DNA of 64,000 bases. Source: Cryobacterium sp. PH29-G1 (GTDB lineage: Bacteria > Actinomycetota > Actinomycetes > Actinomycetales > Microbacteriaceae). Location of the stretch: contig NZ_JASISY010000002.1 of assembly GCF_030063365.1 (NCBI RefSeq), positions 124,001 through 188,000 of the forward strand, in the 5' to 3' direction. Of this stretch, positions 45,782 to 54,363 are shown one piece after another. How positions within the stretch are numbered: the first letter of the stretch is position 1; every line of letters begins with the position of its first letter. The position numbers and the translations under genes are program-made. The notes below the pieces were generated by a model, which saw only the letters and a list, made by a program, of their open reading frames with translations, did no database searches and was not told the origin of the DNA.

Positions 45782-47074
45782 GTGGAAACCACAGACGTGA
45801 TCGTCATCGGCGCCGGATTCGCCGGCCTTGTCGCCGCGCGCGAACTCGGCCGCTCCGGACACAAAGTGATCGTGCTCGAGGCGCGCGCCCGAGTGGGCGG
45901 TCGTACCTGGACCGAGCAGGCTCTTGGTCATGACCTCGAGCTCGGTGGCACCTGGGTGCACTGGGTGCAACCCCACGTCTGGGCAGAAATGACCCGGTAC
46001 GGCCGACAAACTGTTCGCAGCCCGATCGCTGAGGAGGCCTACTGGCTCGGCGCCGGTGCTGCACCACGGAAGGGCTCGCTGGCGGATTTTTCGGCTCTCA
46101 TCCACGACGGGCAACAACAAATAGTTGCGGATGCGCTCTCGGCAATTCCGCAAGCGATAGCTCCAACCGTCGGCAGAATCACTGACCTGGACGAGCAGTC
46201 GCTTCAGCAGCGCATAGACGATCTGCACCTCGACGATGAGGCCCGTTCCGCGAATGAGTCGGTGTGGGTCGGGCACGTCAACGCCCCATTGCACGAAGTA
46301 GGACTGTCTAGTGCACTGCGTTGGGCGAGCGCGACGGGCGGCCATTGGCCTCTGATGCACGAAGCCTCGGCAACCTATCGCGTCGTGGGAGGTATGTCCG
46401 CCTTCAGCGCTGCCATCGCCGCCGATGTGGTCGGCGATATCCGCCTCAACTCGACGGTCACCGCCATCGACCACAGCGAGAATAGGGCCACCGTCACTCT
46501 CTTCGACGGTCAAAAGTTGCGGGCGCAGCGCGTGATCATGACTCTGCCCATCAACGCCATCGACACGATCACGGTGACACCGTCCCTACCCGAGGTGTGG
46601 CGGCGCGCCAATGAAGAGCGCGTGGCCTCCCAGGGAATCAAGGTATGGATAAAGGTTCGCGGGCGCCTGCCGCGTTTCTTTGCTTACGCTTCTCAGCACC
46701 ACCCGATCTCGGTACTCAAAAGCGAGTTCATCGAGGATGATCATTCGATCCTCGTCGGCTTTGGCCCGGATCACACAGCCATCGATGTGACCAGTATCGA
46801 ACAGGTTCAGGCTGCCGTCGGAGTGTGGCGTGACGACCTGGAAGTGATCGGCGTTGCTGCACATGATTGGATGAAGGATCCCCTGTCGAAGAATACGTGG
46901 ATGACCCACCGACCGGGGCAGTTGACGCGCGATCTCTCGCGCTTGCAGCTGGCGGATGGCGTGCTGCACTTTGCCGGCTGCGATACCGCTGATCTGTGGG
47001 GCGGGTTCATCGACGGCGCCGTCGAGAGCGGGCTGCGCGAGGCCCGCCTGGTGTCGAACGCGCTGACACGATAA
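45782..47074 (+). CDS. Flavin monoamine oxidase B of the amine island
   Basis: 430 residues. GAGFAGLVAARELGRSG, EARARVGGRTW, LGGTWVHWVQPHVWAEM and the C-terminal GGFIDGAVESG place it in the FAD amine oxidase family. GTG start. Together with oxidase A and the divergent Lrp gene it forms one side of the amine island; a strong hairpin at 47074-47107 ends the transcript. Confidence 0.88.
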   Translation: METTDVIVIGAGFAGLVAARELGRSGHKVIVLEARARVGGRTWTEQALGHDLELGGTWVHWVQPHVWAEMTRYGRQTVRSPIAEEAYWLGAGAAPRKGSLADFSALIHDGQQQIVADALSAIPQAIAPTVGRITDLDEQSLQQRIDDLHLDDEARSANESVWVGHVNAPLHEVGLSSALRWASATGGHWPLMHEASATYRVVGGMSAFSAAIAADVVGDIRLNSTVTAIDHSENRATVTLFDGQKLRAQRVIMTLPINAIDTITVTPSLPEVWRRANEERVASQGIKVWIKVRGRLPRFFAYASQHHPISVLKSEFIEDDHSILVGFGPDHTAIDVTSIEQVQAAVGVWRDDLEVIGVAAHDWMKDPLSKNTWMTHRPGQLTRDLSRLQLADGVLHFAGCDTADLWGGFIDGAVESGLREARLVSNALTR

Positions 47075-47107
47075 TGCTGCCAGGTCCCTCTCGGGCCCTG
47101 GCAGCAT
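47074..47107. terminator. Bidirectional terminator
   Basis: ATGCTGCCAGG pairs perfectly with CCTGGCAGCAT (11 bp) around a 12-base loop, directly after the oxidase B stop and 38 bases from the end of the convergent importer operon. It probably serves both. Confidence 0.75.
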
Positions 47108-47144
47108 CGACTGTGACTATGTCTTTCCGATAGTCAGCGAAGCG

Positions 47145-48332
47145 CTAGGTGAGCGATACGCCTTCTTCGCCGGTGTCTTCGAGGAGTACGCCGGAATCGA
47201 CATTCCACCTCATAACGGCACGAGTGCCGGGCTCGCGCACCCCGGCAGAGTGCGCCTCACGAACGGTGCCAGTGCTGCCATCCGGCAGTTGTACCTCACA
47301 TCGCCACGCTGAGCCAAGATAGTTCGCATCCAACACAGTTACCGGCAGCGTGTTCACGTCTGAGGACTCTGACTCGGTACCTTCCGCACAGAGAGTGATG
47401 TTCTCTGGACGAATAAGAATCGCCAGAGACGTCGAATTCTTCTCACCGGGAACACGGATTGCATGTCCGGAAACATCCAAAGTAGATGTGCCGCCAACCG
47501 TATTGACCAGCGAGCCGGACAGGACAGTGGATTCCCCGAGAAACCGTCCCACGAAGAGTGTCTCCGGTCGTTGATAGAGCTCAGCCGGACTGCCGACCTG
47601 CTCGATCCGACCATTATTGAATACCGCAATCCGGTCGGAAAGCGACAGCGCCTCCTCCTGGTCGTGTGTCACGTACACGAAGGTTGATCCCACCTCGCGA
47701 TGGATTCGCTTGATCTCTTTCTGCAGCCATTCGCGCAATTTCTTGTCGAGCGCGCCGAGCGGCTCATCCATGAGCAACACCCGAGGCTTGTAGACGAGTG
47801 CGCGCGCGAGCGCCACGCGCTGTTGCTGACCGCCCGAAAGTTCCGCCGGATAGCGATCGCCGAATTCGCCCATGCGCACCATGTCGAGGGCGCCGGCGAT
47901 CATCGTCTTTTGTTCGGCCTTCGCGATCTTGCGCCGATCCAAGGGATACGCGATGTTTTCGGCCACGGTTTTGTGCGGGAACAGGGCATAGTTCTGAAAC
48001 ACCATGCCGATGTCGCGTTTGTGTGCGGGCAGTTTGGCAACGGGCTTGCCATAGATGTGGAGTAAACCTTCTGTGGCGGACACGAAACCGGCGATCATGT
48101 TCAGAGTCGTGGTTTTGCCCGACCCGGACGGGCCGAGAAAAGTCATGAATTCGCCCGGTTCGATAACGAGATTGATGGCGTCGACAACCGCCTTCTTGCC
48201 GTAGCGTTTTGTGACATCGCGGAGGCTGATTCCCGCGTCGTTGATCACACTGATGATCTCAGTATTCAGGTGCAACTGGCGAAGTTCTCGTTCGTTTTGA
48301 TCCAGTGCGGACGGGCTGGTTTCCGGTCTCAT
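47145..48332 (-). CDS. ABC importer ATPase, PotA type
   Basis: 395 residues. Walker A GPSGSGKTT, signature LSGGQQQRVALARALVY and Walker B LLMDEPLGALD are followed by a C-terminal TOBE domain. It resembles spermidine/putrescine PotA and related ATPases. Last gene of the importer operon; its ATG overlaps the stop of the permease gene (ATGA). Confidence 0.92.
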   Translation of the reverse strand: MRPETSPSALDQNERELRQLHLNTEIISVINDAGISLRDVTKRYGKKAVVDAINLVIEPGEFMTFLGPSGSGKTTTLNMIAGFVSATEGLLHIYGKPVAKLPAHKRDIGMVFQNYALFPHKTVAENIAYPLDRRKIAKAEQKTMIAGALDMVRMGEFGDRYPAELSGGQQQRVALARALVYKPRVLLMDEPLGALDKKLREWLQKEIKRIHREVGSTFVYVTHDQEEALSLSDRIAVFNNGRIEQVGSPAELYQRPETLFVGRFLGESTVLSGSLVNTVGGTSTLDVSGHAIRVPGEKNSTSLAILIRPENITLCAEGTESESSDVNTLPVTVLDANYLGSAWRCEVQLPDGSTGTVREAHSAGVREPGTRAVMRWNVDSGVLLEDTGEEGVSLT

Positions 48333-49114
48333 GCCGAAACTCGCTTTCTCTTTCGGGTAGCAAATTGTGCGGTGAGCATAACCAGTACAGAAGTCAACAT
48401 CGCAATGACGGCAACGGCGGCAACGGTTGGGTCACTCGCTTGCGTCACACTGTTGTAGATCTTCACTGGCAGCGTCTGTAACTGCGGACTCTGAATAAAG
48501 AGCGACAGAATGATTTCGTCAAAGGACGTGACGAAGGCGAAAAGAGCTCCCGCCGTGACCCCGGGCATGATCAGCGGGAGCGTGATGCTGAAGAATGTGC
48601 GTAGCCGTCCAGCCCCCAGAGTTGCCGAGGCTTGCTCCAATCGCGGGTCCACGCCCTGCAGCGAGGCTGTCACGTTAATAATGACGAGGGGCAGGGCCAC
48701 GACGGTGTGCGCCAGCACAAATCCCGGCAGTGTGCCGAGCAGGTTGAACCGCAGGAAGAGCGAGTAGAGCCCAATTGCGATAACAATGCCCGGGACGATC
48801 AGCGGTGTGAGGAAGTAGCTCTCTAGCAAGGCCTTTCCGCGGAATTTGACTTTGGACAGCCCGATCGCCGCCATGATCCCCAGCGATGTTGCGACGACCA
48901 TGGTGACGAGCGCGACCTGCAGCGATGAGCCCAGGGCTCGCAACCACGAAGGGTCAGTGAAGAAGTTCTCGTACCACTGCAGGGAGAACCCTTTGGGTGG
49001 AAAGTTGAACGACGCCGCCGAGTTGAACGACATAGGAATGATGACCAGGGTCGGTAGCAACAACCAGAGAACGATGAGAACTGCCAAGGCACCCAGTGCG
49101 CGCTTAAGCGTCAT
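48329..49114 (-). CDS. ABC importer permease, PotC type
   Basis: 261 residues, six membrane segments, PotC-like EAA loop (LEQASATLGAGRLRTFFSITLPLI). The ATG at 49114 overlaps the PotB-type stop (ATGA); an earlier in-frame start would run inside the upstream gene. Partner of the permease at 49111. Confidence 0.92.
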   Translation of the reverse strand: MTLKRALGALAVLIVLWLLLPTLVIIPMSFNSAASFNFPPKGFSLQWYENFFTDPSWLRALGSSLQVALVTMVVATSLGIMAAIGLSKVKFRGKALLESYFLTPLIVPGIVIAIGLYSLFLRFNLLGTLPGFVLAHTVVALPLVIINVTASLQGVDPRLEQASATLGAGRLRTFFSITLPLIMPGVTAGALFAFVTSFDEIILSLFIQSPQLQTLPVKIYNSVTQASDPTVAAVAVIAMLTSVLVMLTAQFATRKRKRVSA

Positions 49115-50019
49115 TTCACCCGCCCCGCAAACAGACTCGTACCCTTGGACAAACGGCCCACGAGCGCAAGCACCACGATGGTTGTGGTGAGCATGAAGAT
49201 ACCGAGCGCCGTTCCGTGGCCCCACATTAGGAAACCACTGATCTGCTGGTACATAAGTGCAGACATCATGATTTCCTTTGACGAGCCCAGCAGTGCGGGG
49301 ATGATGTAGAAGCCCAATCCCAGAATGAAGACCGTGACCGAACCGGCAAAAATCCCTGGTCGGGACAGCGGCAAATAGACCGTGAAGAATGCCGTAACTG
49401 GTCTTGCGCCCAGATTTGCCGCCGCGGGTAGAAGTCGCTTGTCGATTTTCGCCAGTGCTGAGTAGATCGGCAGGACCATGAACGGCAATAGCACTTGGGA
49501 CATACCAAGAGCGACGCCGAAGGTGCTCCGAATCAACGGCAGCGGGCCGATTCCGAACAACGATTCGAGAAGCCCATTGATCGGTCCGGTGTCCTGCAAA
49601 AGAACCAACCACGCGAGTGTGCGCACGAGGATGCTCGTCCACAACGGCAGCATGATGAACAGCTGCAACATGTTGCGAGTGCGATCACTCACGATCGTCA
49701 TCAAATATGCGTAGGGGTACGCAATAAGCAGGCAGACGATCGTGACGAGGAAGGAAGTTCCGAATGTGCGCAGTGCCACCACCATGTTGGTGGGGGTGGT
49801 GAACAGCCACACATAGTTCTGGATTCCCAGCGTCGGATCCGTGATGCTTCGGACGAAGACATCGATGAGCGGCGCGAGAAAGAAGAACGAGACGATGACG
49901 AAGGCGGGTATCAGGAGCAGAAACGGGCGCCAGTTCTTGGGCTCTCGACCCTGTTTCGTCGTCCCGCCGTCGTCAGTGGAGCGGTTGCCCCGATCGCGAG
50001 TAGAAGCTATATCAGCCAT
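49111..50019 (-). CDS. ABC importer permease, PotB type
   Basis: 302 residues, six membrane segments plus a charged N-terminal tail. EAA loop AANLGARPVTAFFTVYLPLS. Works with the PotC-type permease. It starts five bases after the binding-protein stop. Confidence 0.92.
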   Translation of the reverse strand: MADIASTRDRGNRSTDDGGTTKQGREPKNWRPFLLLIPAFVIVSFFFLAPLIDVFVRSITDPTLGIQNYVWLFTTPTNMVVALRTFGTSFLVTIVCLLIAYPYAYLMTIVSDRTRNMLQLFIMLPLWTSILVRTLAWLVLLQDTGPINGLLESLFGIGPLPLIRSTFGVALGMSQVLLPFMVLPIYSALAKIDKRLLPAAANLGARPVTAFFTVYLPLSRPGIFAGSVTVFILGLGFYIIPALLGSSKEIMMSALMYQQISGFLMWGHGTALGIFMLTTTIVVLALVGRLSKGTSLFAGRVK

Positions 50020-50024
50020 GCGGG

Positions 50025-51143
50025 TTAGCTACCGGTAACCCAGCCGGCCCATGCCGCCGACAGAGCGTCGTAGTTTTCCACCCAGAAGTCAATGTTCGGG
50101 GCGTGCCCGGTCTTGAGGTGTTCCGTGGTGAGCCACGTCTCCAACGTGGCGTCAACCTTTGGCTTTGCGTCGACGTTGACCGGCCCGTACGAGGTCAGCT
50201 CTGTCATGCGTGCCTGCTGTTCGGCGCCGAGGTAGAAGTTCACCGCGGCGAAAGCTGCCTGCGGATCCTTCACTCCCTTGGGAATGGCCGTCGAATCGAC
50301 CATGATCATCCACTCATCCCACATGGGGGCGATCGGTGCTCCAGCTGCCGCCGCACCGTATCCGCGGCCAGACCAAACCAGCCCCATGACGGCCTCGCCC
50401 GATTCGAGCTGCTGCTGCGCTTGTGCGCCGGAAGTCCAGCCGATCACGTCGTCGCCGAGGGCACGGTACTTGTCGAAGGCGGTATCGATATCGGAGACGT
50501 TCACATTATTGATATCTTTGCCCTCGGCCGCCAGGGCGAACTCAACTGTCTGAGGATCAACGTACGGAGATTGACTGACCGTGCGCTTGCCCGGGAATTT
50601 ATCGGTATCGAAGAAGTCAGCGGCACTGGTCGGTGGGTTGTCACCGAACGCATCAGTGTTGTAGGCCACGACGAGGCCGTAGAGAATATTCGGCACCATG
50701 CACTTGTCAGTGATCGTTCCCTCAGGAACCTTCGAAATGTCTACCTGAGAGTAGTCATACTCTTCGTACAACGTTCCGCAGCCACGGGCCGTATCGAACT
50801 GTGTCGCGTTGGTAATGTCCCAGGTGACGTTTCCGCTGTCGACCATTGCCTTGAGCTTGCCGGCGTCGAATGCGTCCTGCAAGAAAGTCGCGCCCGAGAT
50901 TTTCGCGAACGGATCCCACGCCGCGTCTCGTTGACCGTCCTGAAAAATCCCGCCGGAGGCAGCATAGGTCAGCGTCACGCCGTCAAAGACTCCCTCGGCA
51001 ACCACGCCCGCTACCGGGGTGCCCAGGTCGCGATCGGGCGCGGGGGCAGCTTCATTTCCCCCGGCGCAGCCAGCCATGAGCAGGGTGGCTACTCCGCCCA
51101 AAGCGATTACACACAGCTGCCGCTTCAGTTTCTGATTTCGCAT
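50025..51143 (-). CDS. ABC importer substrate-binding lipoprotein, PotD type
   Basis: 372 residues. Signal with lipobox LLMAGC, then a type 2 binding-protein fold resembling PotD (ITNATQFDTARGCG, LYGLVVAYNTDAFG, WSGRGY). It would capture polyamine or a similar amine outside the cell. ATG 51143 follows AAGGATCACC. First gene of the SBP-permease-permease-ATPase order, with pucR 222 bases upstream on the same strand. Confidence 0.9.
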   Translation of the reverse strand: MRNQKLKRQLCVIALGGVATLLMAGCAGGNEAAPAPDRDLGTPVAGVVAEGVFDGVTLTYAASGGIFQDGQRDAAWDPFAKISGATFLQDAFDAGKLKAMVDSGNVTWDITNATQFDTARGCGTLYEEYDYSQVDISKVPEGTITDKCMVPNILYGLVVAYNTDAFGDNPPTSAADFFDTDKFPGKRTVSQSPYVDPQTVEFALAAEGKDINNVNVSDIDTAFDKYRALGDDVIGWTSGAQAQQQLESGEAVMGLVWSGRGYGAAAAGAPIAPMWDEWMIMVDSTAIPKGVKDPQAAFAAVNFYLGAEQQARMTELTSYGPVNVDAKPKVDATLETWLTTEHLKTGHAPNIDFWVENYDALSAAWAGWVTGS

Positions 51144-51365
51144 GGTGATCCTTCTTCCTTCACGCCGTTGTGAACCCCCGAGGCCAGAACACGCAAACCT
51201 GCTGCACTGCACTCTCCAGGAATCGGTAGCCTCAACGTAGCAACTTCGATCCGGAAGTGCGACTAATTCTTCAAATTTCAGCGAATATCACGCGAAAATT
51301 TGATTGATTCGCGGTGGGCTTCGCGCAAATTGGCAATTCGTTACGCATCCGTGACGAAATACGCG

Positions 51366-52901
51366 CTAGTCCGATGCGCTCCCACGCAACGCCAGCCACA
51401 GTTCGGCCGACACGTCAGGGTCGTCAAGATCTACTTCCATGAGCTTGGTCGCGATACCGATGCGATGCCGCACAGAATTGCGGTGCAGGCCGAGTTCACG
51501 CGCCACGGCCTCCCACTGACCGCGATGCCGAAGATAGCTTTTCACCGTGACCACTAGATCGGCCCGGTGGTAGTCAACGAGCGCTGTCACCCATCCCGCG
51601 GCTGACGAACCCGAAAGGTTTGGGATGGTGGAGAGACGACCAACGGGAGCGATCCGGCAGGCTCGGCGCAGATCTTGCACGCTGCCCGGCAGGTCGCGAA
51701 GTAGCATCGGTCGGCTGAGCACCCCCGCATAGTCGGCGCCACGAAGCGGAGCCGCGGTTTGCCCGAATGAGCTCGGAGTCACCGGCGATTCAAGTACAAG
51801 GTAGGTGAGGCCGTCGGTGGTGCATCGCAGTCGCGAGCGACGAATGCTCTCGCGAAGTCGATTCTCGCCCGTGGCGATCACCATGGAACCGAGCTGTTCC
51901 GAGAGTTCGGCAGTCGACAGCGCGACGGCATCGTCCCCTCGAATCGCGAGCAGCTGCACCCGTTCCGCCAGTGGTCCCCCGGCCAGATCCACCACGACGA
52001 GCCGGGCTGCATCCGCAAAGCCGTTCACGAGCAGGGTGGCAGCGGTGCTGCTCATAATTGAGTTTGCGCGAGTGAGCTGCCATTCACGCTGTGCAGTTAG
52101 TGCCAGCACCATGCAGCCGGTGAGAACGAGCTGTCGCTCGGCAGCGCGCAATGGGCGCCCGGCGCAGACTGCCAAAAAACCGGCGGTGCGTGAGCCATCG
52201 ATGATGGAGTATTCCAGAACGTCTTCTCCGAGCATGGCGAAGCTTGCAGCCGAGCGGGTCCCCGCCAGATTGAATCGCTGCGTTTCCAGTCTGAGCTGAG
52301 GGAGGATGTGGCGGTGCGTGGGTGGCCAGCAGGTTTCATCCGACAGGTCTGCTGGCAGGTAGACAGCCCACCCGGCCAGAGCCGTCCCGAGTACCTTCAC
52401 GACCGCAGCCACCGCTTCCGGCCGAGTCGCCGCTTGGGCGAGGGATGTTTGCAGACTCAGACTGGCCGCCAAGTCGGCGCGGGCCGTTTTGCCGACCAAG
52501 TCCCAGTAGGCCCGAGCCACCTGCATAAAGGGGGTCCCGTCCGGCACGATGAGCAGCTGGATCTCGGCGGCAACGCAGGCGCGCTGAAGTTCCACCGGCA
52601 CCGAATCTGTGCCGGCACCGAGCCCCAGTCCGAGCGCGGCAACACCGTGCAGGGCTAGCCGATCGACGTAGGCCCGAATAATGGCTTCGCGGTTGGTTCC
52701 AGTTTTCCCGCCCAGAGGTATCCCGGTGGTGAGCAGCAATTCACCGCCCTCCAGATACGGGGTGGGATCGTCCAATTCGGAGATATGCACACCGGTGAGT
52801 TGAACCTTTGCGACACCCGCGTGACCCACCGGGTGCAGGCCGGCCCCCAGTCTTTCGCAGAGCTCGATCAGACCGATCACGCGCACCCCATCCACTCTCA
52901 T
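51366..52901 (-). CDS. pucR: PucR family transcriptional regulator
   Basis: 511 residues. The N-terminal PucR domain has ISELDDPTPYLEGGELLLTTG. The C-terminal helix-turn-helix has GQWEAVARELGLHRNSVRHRIG. PucR proteins control purine or amine catabolism in response to pathway intermediates. It lies between the importer and the divergent gabT-aldehyde dehydrogenase pair, and a palindrome covers its own start codon (52900-52918), pointing to autoregulation and control of gabT. The gene symbol denotes family only. Confidence 0.85.
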   Translation of the reverse strand: MRVDGVRVIGLIELCERLGAGLHPVGHAGVAKVQLTGVHISELDDPTPYLEGGELLLTTGIPLGGKTGTNREAIIRAYVDRLALHGVAALGLGLGAGTDSVPVELQRACVAAEIQLLIVPDGTPFMQVARAYWDLVGKTARADLAASLSLQTSLAQAATRPEAVAAVVKVLGTALAGWAVYLPADLSDETCWPPTHRHILPQLRLETQRFNLAGTRSAASFAMLGEDVLEYSIIDGSRTAGFLAVCAGRPLRAAERQLVLTGCMVLALTAQREWQLTRANSIMSSTAATLLVNGFADAARLVVVDLAGGPLAERVQLLAIRGDDAVALSTAELSEQLGSMVIATGENRLRESIRRSRLRCTTDGLTYLVLESPVTPSSFGQTAAPLRGADYAGVLSRPMLLRDLPGSVQDLRRACRIAPVGRLSTIPNLSGSSAAGWVTALVDYHRADLVVTVKSYLRHRGQWEAVARELGLHRNSVRHRIGIATKLMEVDLDDPDVSAELWLALRGSASD

Positions 52902-52918
52902 TGAATTGGATATTCAAT
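52900..52918. promoter_or_regulatory. Palindromic operator over the pucR start
   Basis: ATTGAAT-TGGAT-ATTCAAT is a perfect 7-bp inverted repeat that includes the first bases of the pucR start codon (52899-52901). A weaker GGAT-AATAC-ATCC follows at about 52937-52949. Both are in the 85-base gap between pucR and gabT. Confidence 0.65.
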
Positions 52919-52986
52919 CTAGAAATGCTCCAAATGGGATAATACATCCAATGTGAGGGGCGGGGTCGCGTTGCTAACTTGAGGCC

Positions 52987-54363
52987 ATGACACTGGCGTC
53001 CCTTACACAATCTCGGCTGCTAACCACGGCCATCCCCGGCCCTCGCTCGATTGCGCTGCACGCAGAGCGCGAAAAGCAGGTCACAAGTGGTTTTGGCGTT
53101 GCCCTTCCCATCTTCATCGACCGCGCTGAGGGCGCAATCCTGGAGGATGTCGACGGAAACCGAATTATCGATTTCGCTTCAGGCATTGCGGTAACTAGCG
53201 TTGGCGCGAGCAACCCCAAGGTGCAGGCTCACGTCAGTGAACAGCTGGCCAGGTTCACCCACACCTGTTTCATGGTGACCGAATACGACTCTTTCACCGC
53301 TGTCTGCCGCTGGCTCAATGAACATACTCCCGGCGATTTCGAGAAGCGCACAGCGCTGTTCTCAACCGGTGCTGAAGCCATCGAGAATGCCGTGAAGGTT
53401 GCCCGTTCGGCGACCGGACGGCAGCGCGTGCTCGTATTCGACGACGCCTACCACGGCCGTTCGCTTCTCACCATGGCGATGACGGCGAAAGAGAACCCCT
53501 ACAAGCTCAATTTTGGTCCCTTTCCCGCTGAGGTAATTCGCGCGCCATTTGCTGCCCCCTTGCGCTGGCCGACCGGCGCCCACAATGCCACCGCCGACGC
53601 GCTGGCAGCGCTCGAGCGTATTCTCGAGGAGAACGGGCCGGAAACTTTTGCGGCGATGGTCGTTGAGCCTATTCAAGGTGAAGGCGGGTTCATCGTTCCC
53701 TCCCCCGGATTTCTTCCCGGCCTGCGCGACATTGCAACAAAATACGGCATCGTATTGGTGCTCGATGAGATCCAGGCCGGCATGGGCCGGACCGGGGCAC
53801 TTTTCGCGAGCAACGATGAGAATATCGCCGGCGACATCACGGTTACGGCAAAGGCCCTCGCGGGCGGATTGCCCCTGAGCGCTATCACCGGGCGAATCGA
53901 GTTGATGAACGCTGTGCATGCCGGCGGTCTCGGCGGCACCTATGCGGGCAACCCGCTCGCCTGTGCCGCCGCTCTCGGTGTTTTCGAGGCATTCGAAGAC
54001 GGCAGCCTGATCGAAAACGCTCTGCGTATCGAGACGACAGCCCGCGGCATCCTGGAGCCGTTGCGTTCCACGACAGGCATCGTGGCCGACGTGCGCGGTC
54101 GGGGGGCCATGCTTGCCGTCGAATTCGCCGATGCCGGAACGCTGGTGCCACGAGCCGATCTCGCCAAAGCGATCGCTGATCTCTGTCACCGCAGTGGCCT
54201 TCTCGTATTGGTCTGCGGCACATTCTCGAACGTGCTTCGCCTTCTCCCGCCGCTGGTGATTGACCAGGACCTGCTTGAGGATGGTTTGATACTTCTTCGA
54301 GACGTAATTTCGCAAGTCAGCGAAGCGGTCGACATCGAACAGCTCGAAACCGTGGCGACGTGA
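52987..54363 (+). CDS. gabT: 4-aminobutyrate aminotransferase family enzyme
   Basis: 458-residue class III PLP aminotransferase. Features: GIAVTSVGASNPKV, FSTGAEAIENAVKVAR, DEIQAGMGRTG, and PLP-binding Lys289 in VTAKALAGGLPLS. GabT converts 4-aminobutyrate and 2-oxoglutarate to succinate semialdehyde and glutamate. In this island it fits the step after amine oxidation of putrescine. Its stop overlaps the aldehyde dehydrogenase start (GTGA). Confidence 0.9.
   Translation: MTLASLTQSRLLTTAIPGPRSIALHAEREKQVTSGFGVALPIFIDRAEGAILEDVDGNRIIDFASGIAVTSVGASNPKVQAHVSEQLARFTHTCFMVTEYDSFTAVCRWLNEHTPGDFEKRTALFSTGAEAIENAVKVARSATGRQRVLVFDDAYHGRSLLTMAMTAKENPYKLNFGPFPAEVIRAPFAAPLRWPTGAHNATADALAALERILEENGPETFAAMVVEPIQGEGGFIVPSPGFLPGLRDIATKYGIVLVLDEIQAGMGRTGALFASNDENIAGDITVTAKALAGGLPLSAITGRIELMNAVHAGGLGGTYAGNPLACAAALGVFEAFEDGSLIENALRIETTARGILEPLRSTTGIVADVRGRGAMLAVEFADAGTLVPRADLAKAIADLCHRSGLLVLVCGTFSNVLRLLPPLVIDQDLLEDGLILLRDVISQVSEAVDIEQLETVAT

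Noticed and set aside
50103-51173. 356-codon plus-strand frame over the PotD-type gene
   Set aside because: The minus strand shows a lipobox and binding-protein fold; the plus frame is a shadow.
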